The notes under the pieces: model-generated
Databases searched by the model: none
The model's input: only the letters and a program-made list of their open reading frames with translations
What the model was told of the DNA's origin: nothing
Shown here: piece by piece, positions 12,326 to 12,646 of the stretch
Layout: every line of letters begins with the position of its first letter
Numbering within the stretch: position 1 is the stretch's first letter
Position numbers and translations under genes: made by a program
Source: JBHJHK01 sp050330975
GTDB lineage: Bacteria; Pseudomonadota; Gammaproteobacteria; Competibacterales; Competibacteraceae
DNA length: 12,646 bases
Direction of reading: 5' to 3'
NCBI GenBank assembly: GCA_050330975.1
Contig: JBHJHK010000314.1
Span: 1 to 12,646 of the forward strand

Positions 12326-12646
12326 ATGAGTTCTACGACCATGGCGTCAACCCCAGCGCGACGTATCCCAGCGACCTCCCCGGCAGCGACCCTCTCGGTG
12401 GCCATCGTCGGTTTACACTGTGCCTCCTGTGTGGGGCGCGTCGAGGGGGCCATTGGAGCGGTGCCGGGGGTCCAGGCGGTGGCGGTCAATCTGGCCACGG
12501 GCCGGGCCCAGGTGGACTTTGCCCGCCGAGACCCCGACCTAGCCACCCTGGCCCAGGCGGTGGCTAGGTCGGGCTTTGACGTTGCCACCCAAACCCACAC
12601 CCAGGCGATAGAAGGCCTACACTTCCCCACATTCACGGGTATGGCC
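12326..12646 (+). CDS. copA: P1B-type copper-translocating ATPase, N-terminal fragment
   Basis: Inner-membrane Cu(I) exporter; only the N-terminal cytoplasmic part is present, as the frame runs off the right edge at residue 107. One heavy-metal-associated domain is visible, ~23-85: metal motif GLHCASC with Cys32 and Cys35, then VGRVEGAIGAVPGVQAVAVNL (36-56) and ATLAQAVARSGFDV, the usual fold pattern. The final residues, GLHFPTFTGMA, look like the first strand of a second such domain, whose Cys pair would begin with the next codon. The start is uncertain: ATG at 12326 (used here) or in-frame ATG at 12341, neither with a strong ribosome-binding site; a TTG at 12299 lies upstream of the predicted transcription start. 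The CueR-like promoter supports copper (or silver/gold) rather than zinc or cadmium. A free-standing copper chaperone is unlikely because the frame continues past ~70 residues. Confidence 0.85.
   Translation, partial: MSSTTMASTPARRIPATSPAATLSVAIVGLHCASCVGRVEGAIGAVPGVQAVAVNLATGRAQVDFARRDPDLATLAQAVARSGFDVATQTHTQAIEGLHFPTFTGMA

Overview
The window is GC-rich chromosomal DNA (above 60% G+C by eye) from a proteobacterium, and most of it is ordinary core metabolism. The best taxonomic pointers are a RelA-type monofunctional (p)ppGpp synthetase, an RsmJ 16S rRNA methyltransferase and a PepN close to the E. coli form, which together suggest a gammaproteobacterium. The first phasin, however, resembles alphaproteobacterial (Rhodospirillum/Magnetospirillum-like) phasins, so a deep-branching or mosaic lineage is possible. 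I see no rRNA, tRNA, CRISPR array, IS element, prophage or clear sign of recent transfer.

Layout. 1-1185 (-): N-terminal part of relA, running off the left edge. 1186-1558: divergent intergenic region. 1559-2284 (+): OmpR/PhoB-family response regulator with no kinase in view, followed 28 bp later by folE (2313-2885, +). 2882-2933: a strong nested hairpin between the convergent folE and phaC. 2949-9628 (-): in transcription order phasin 2 (9628-9260), rsmJ (9081-8188), pepN (8127-5479), phasin 1 (5255-4782) and class I PHA synthase phaC (4748-2949). 9853-11217 (-): dgt-type dNTP triphosphohydrolase. Divergently, 11375-12262 (+): a LACTB2-like metallo-beta-lactamase-fold hydrolase. 12326-12646 (+): the first ~107 residues of a P1B copper ATPase, cut by the right edge.

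How the genes fit together. Phasin 1 and phaC form a tight bicistron (33 bp gap, no terminator) for granule coating and polymer synthesis. Phasin 2 is a separate transcription unit 3.6 kb upstream on the same strand, with rsmJ and pepN in between. Both phasin promoters can be read as -35/N17/-10 elements, and each carries a TGC-N3-GCA element inside an inverted TGCAAC/GTTGCA repeat at or just after the predicted transcription start. This is the arrangement expected for a PhaR-type repressor that couples phasin expression to polymer level. The copper ATPase is preceded by a promoter with TTGACC, a 19-bp spacer and a dyad, the geometry of E. coli copA under CueR.

I found no convincing new biological system. 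The observations most worth checking are the shared phasin operators, the CueR-type promoter, a Gly-rich insert in RelA encoded across two C8 tracts, and the split phasin loci.
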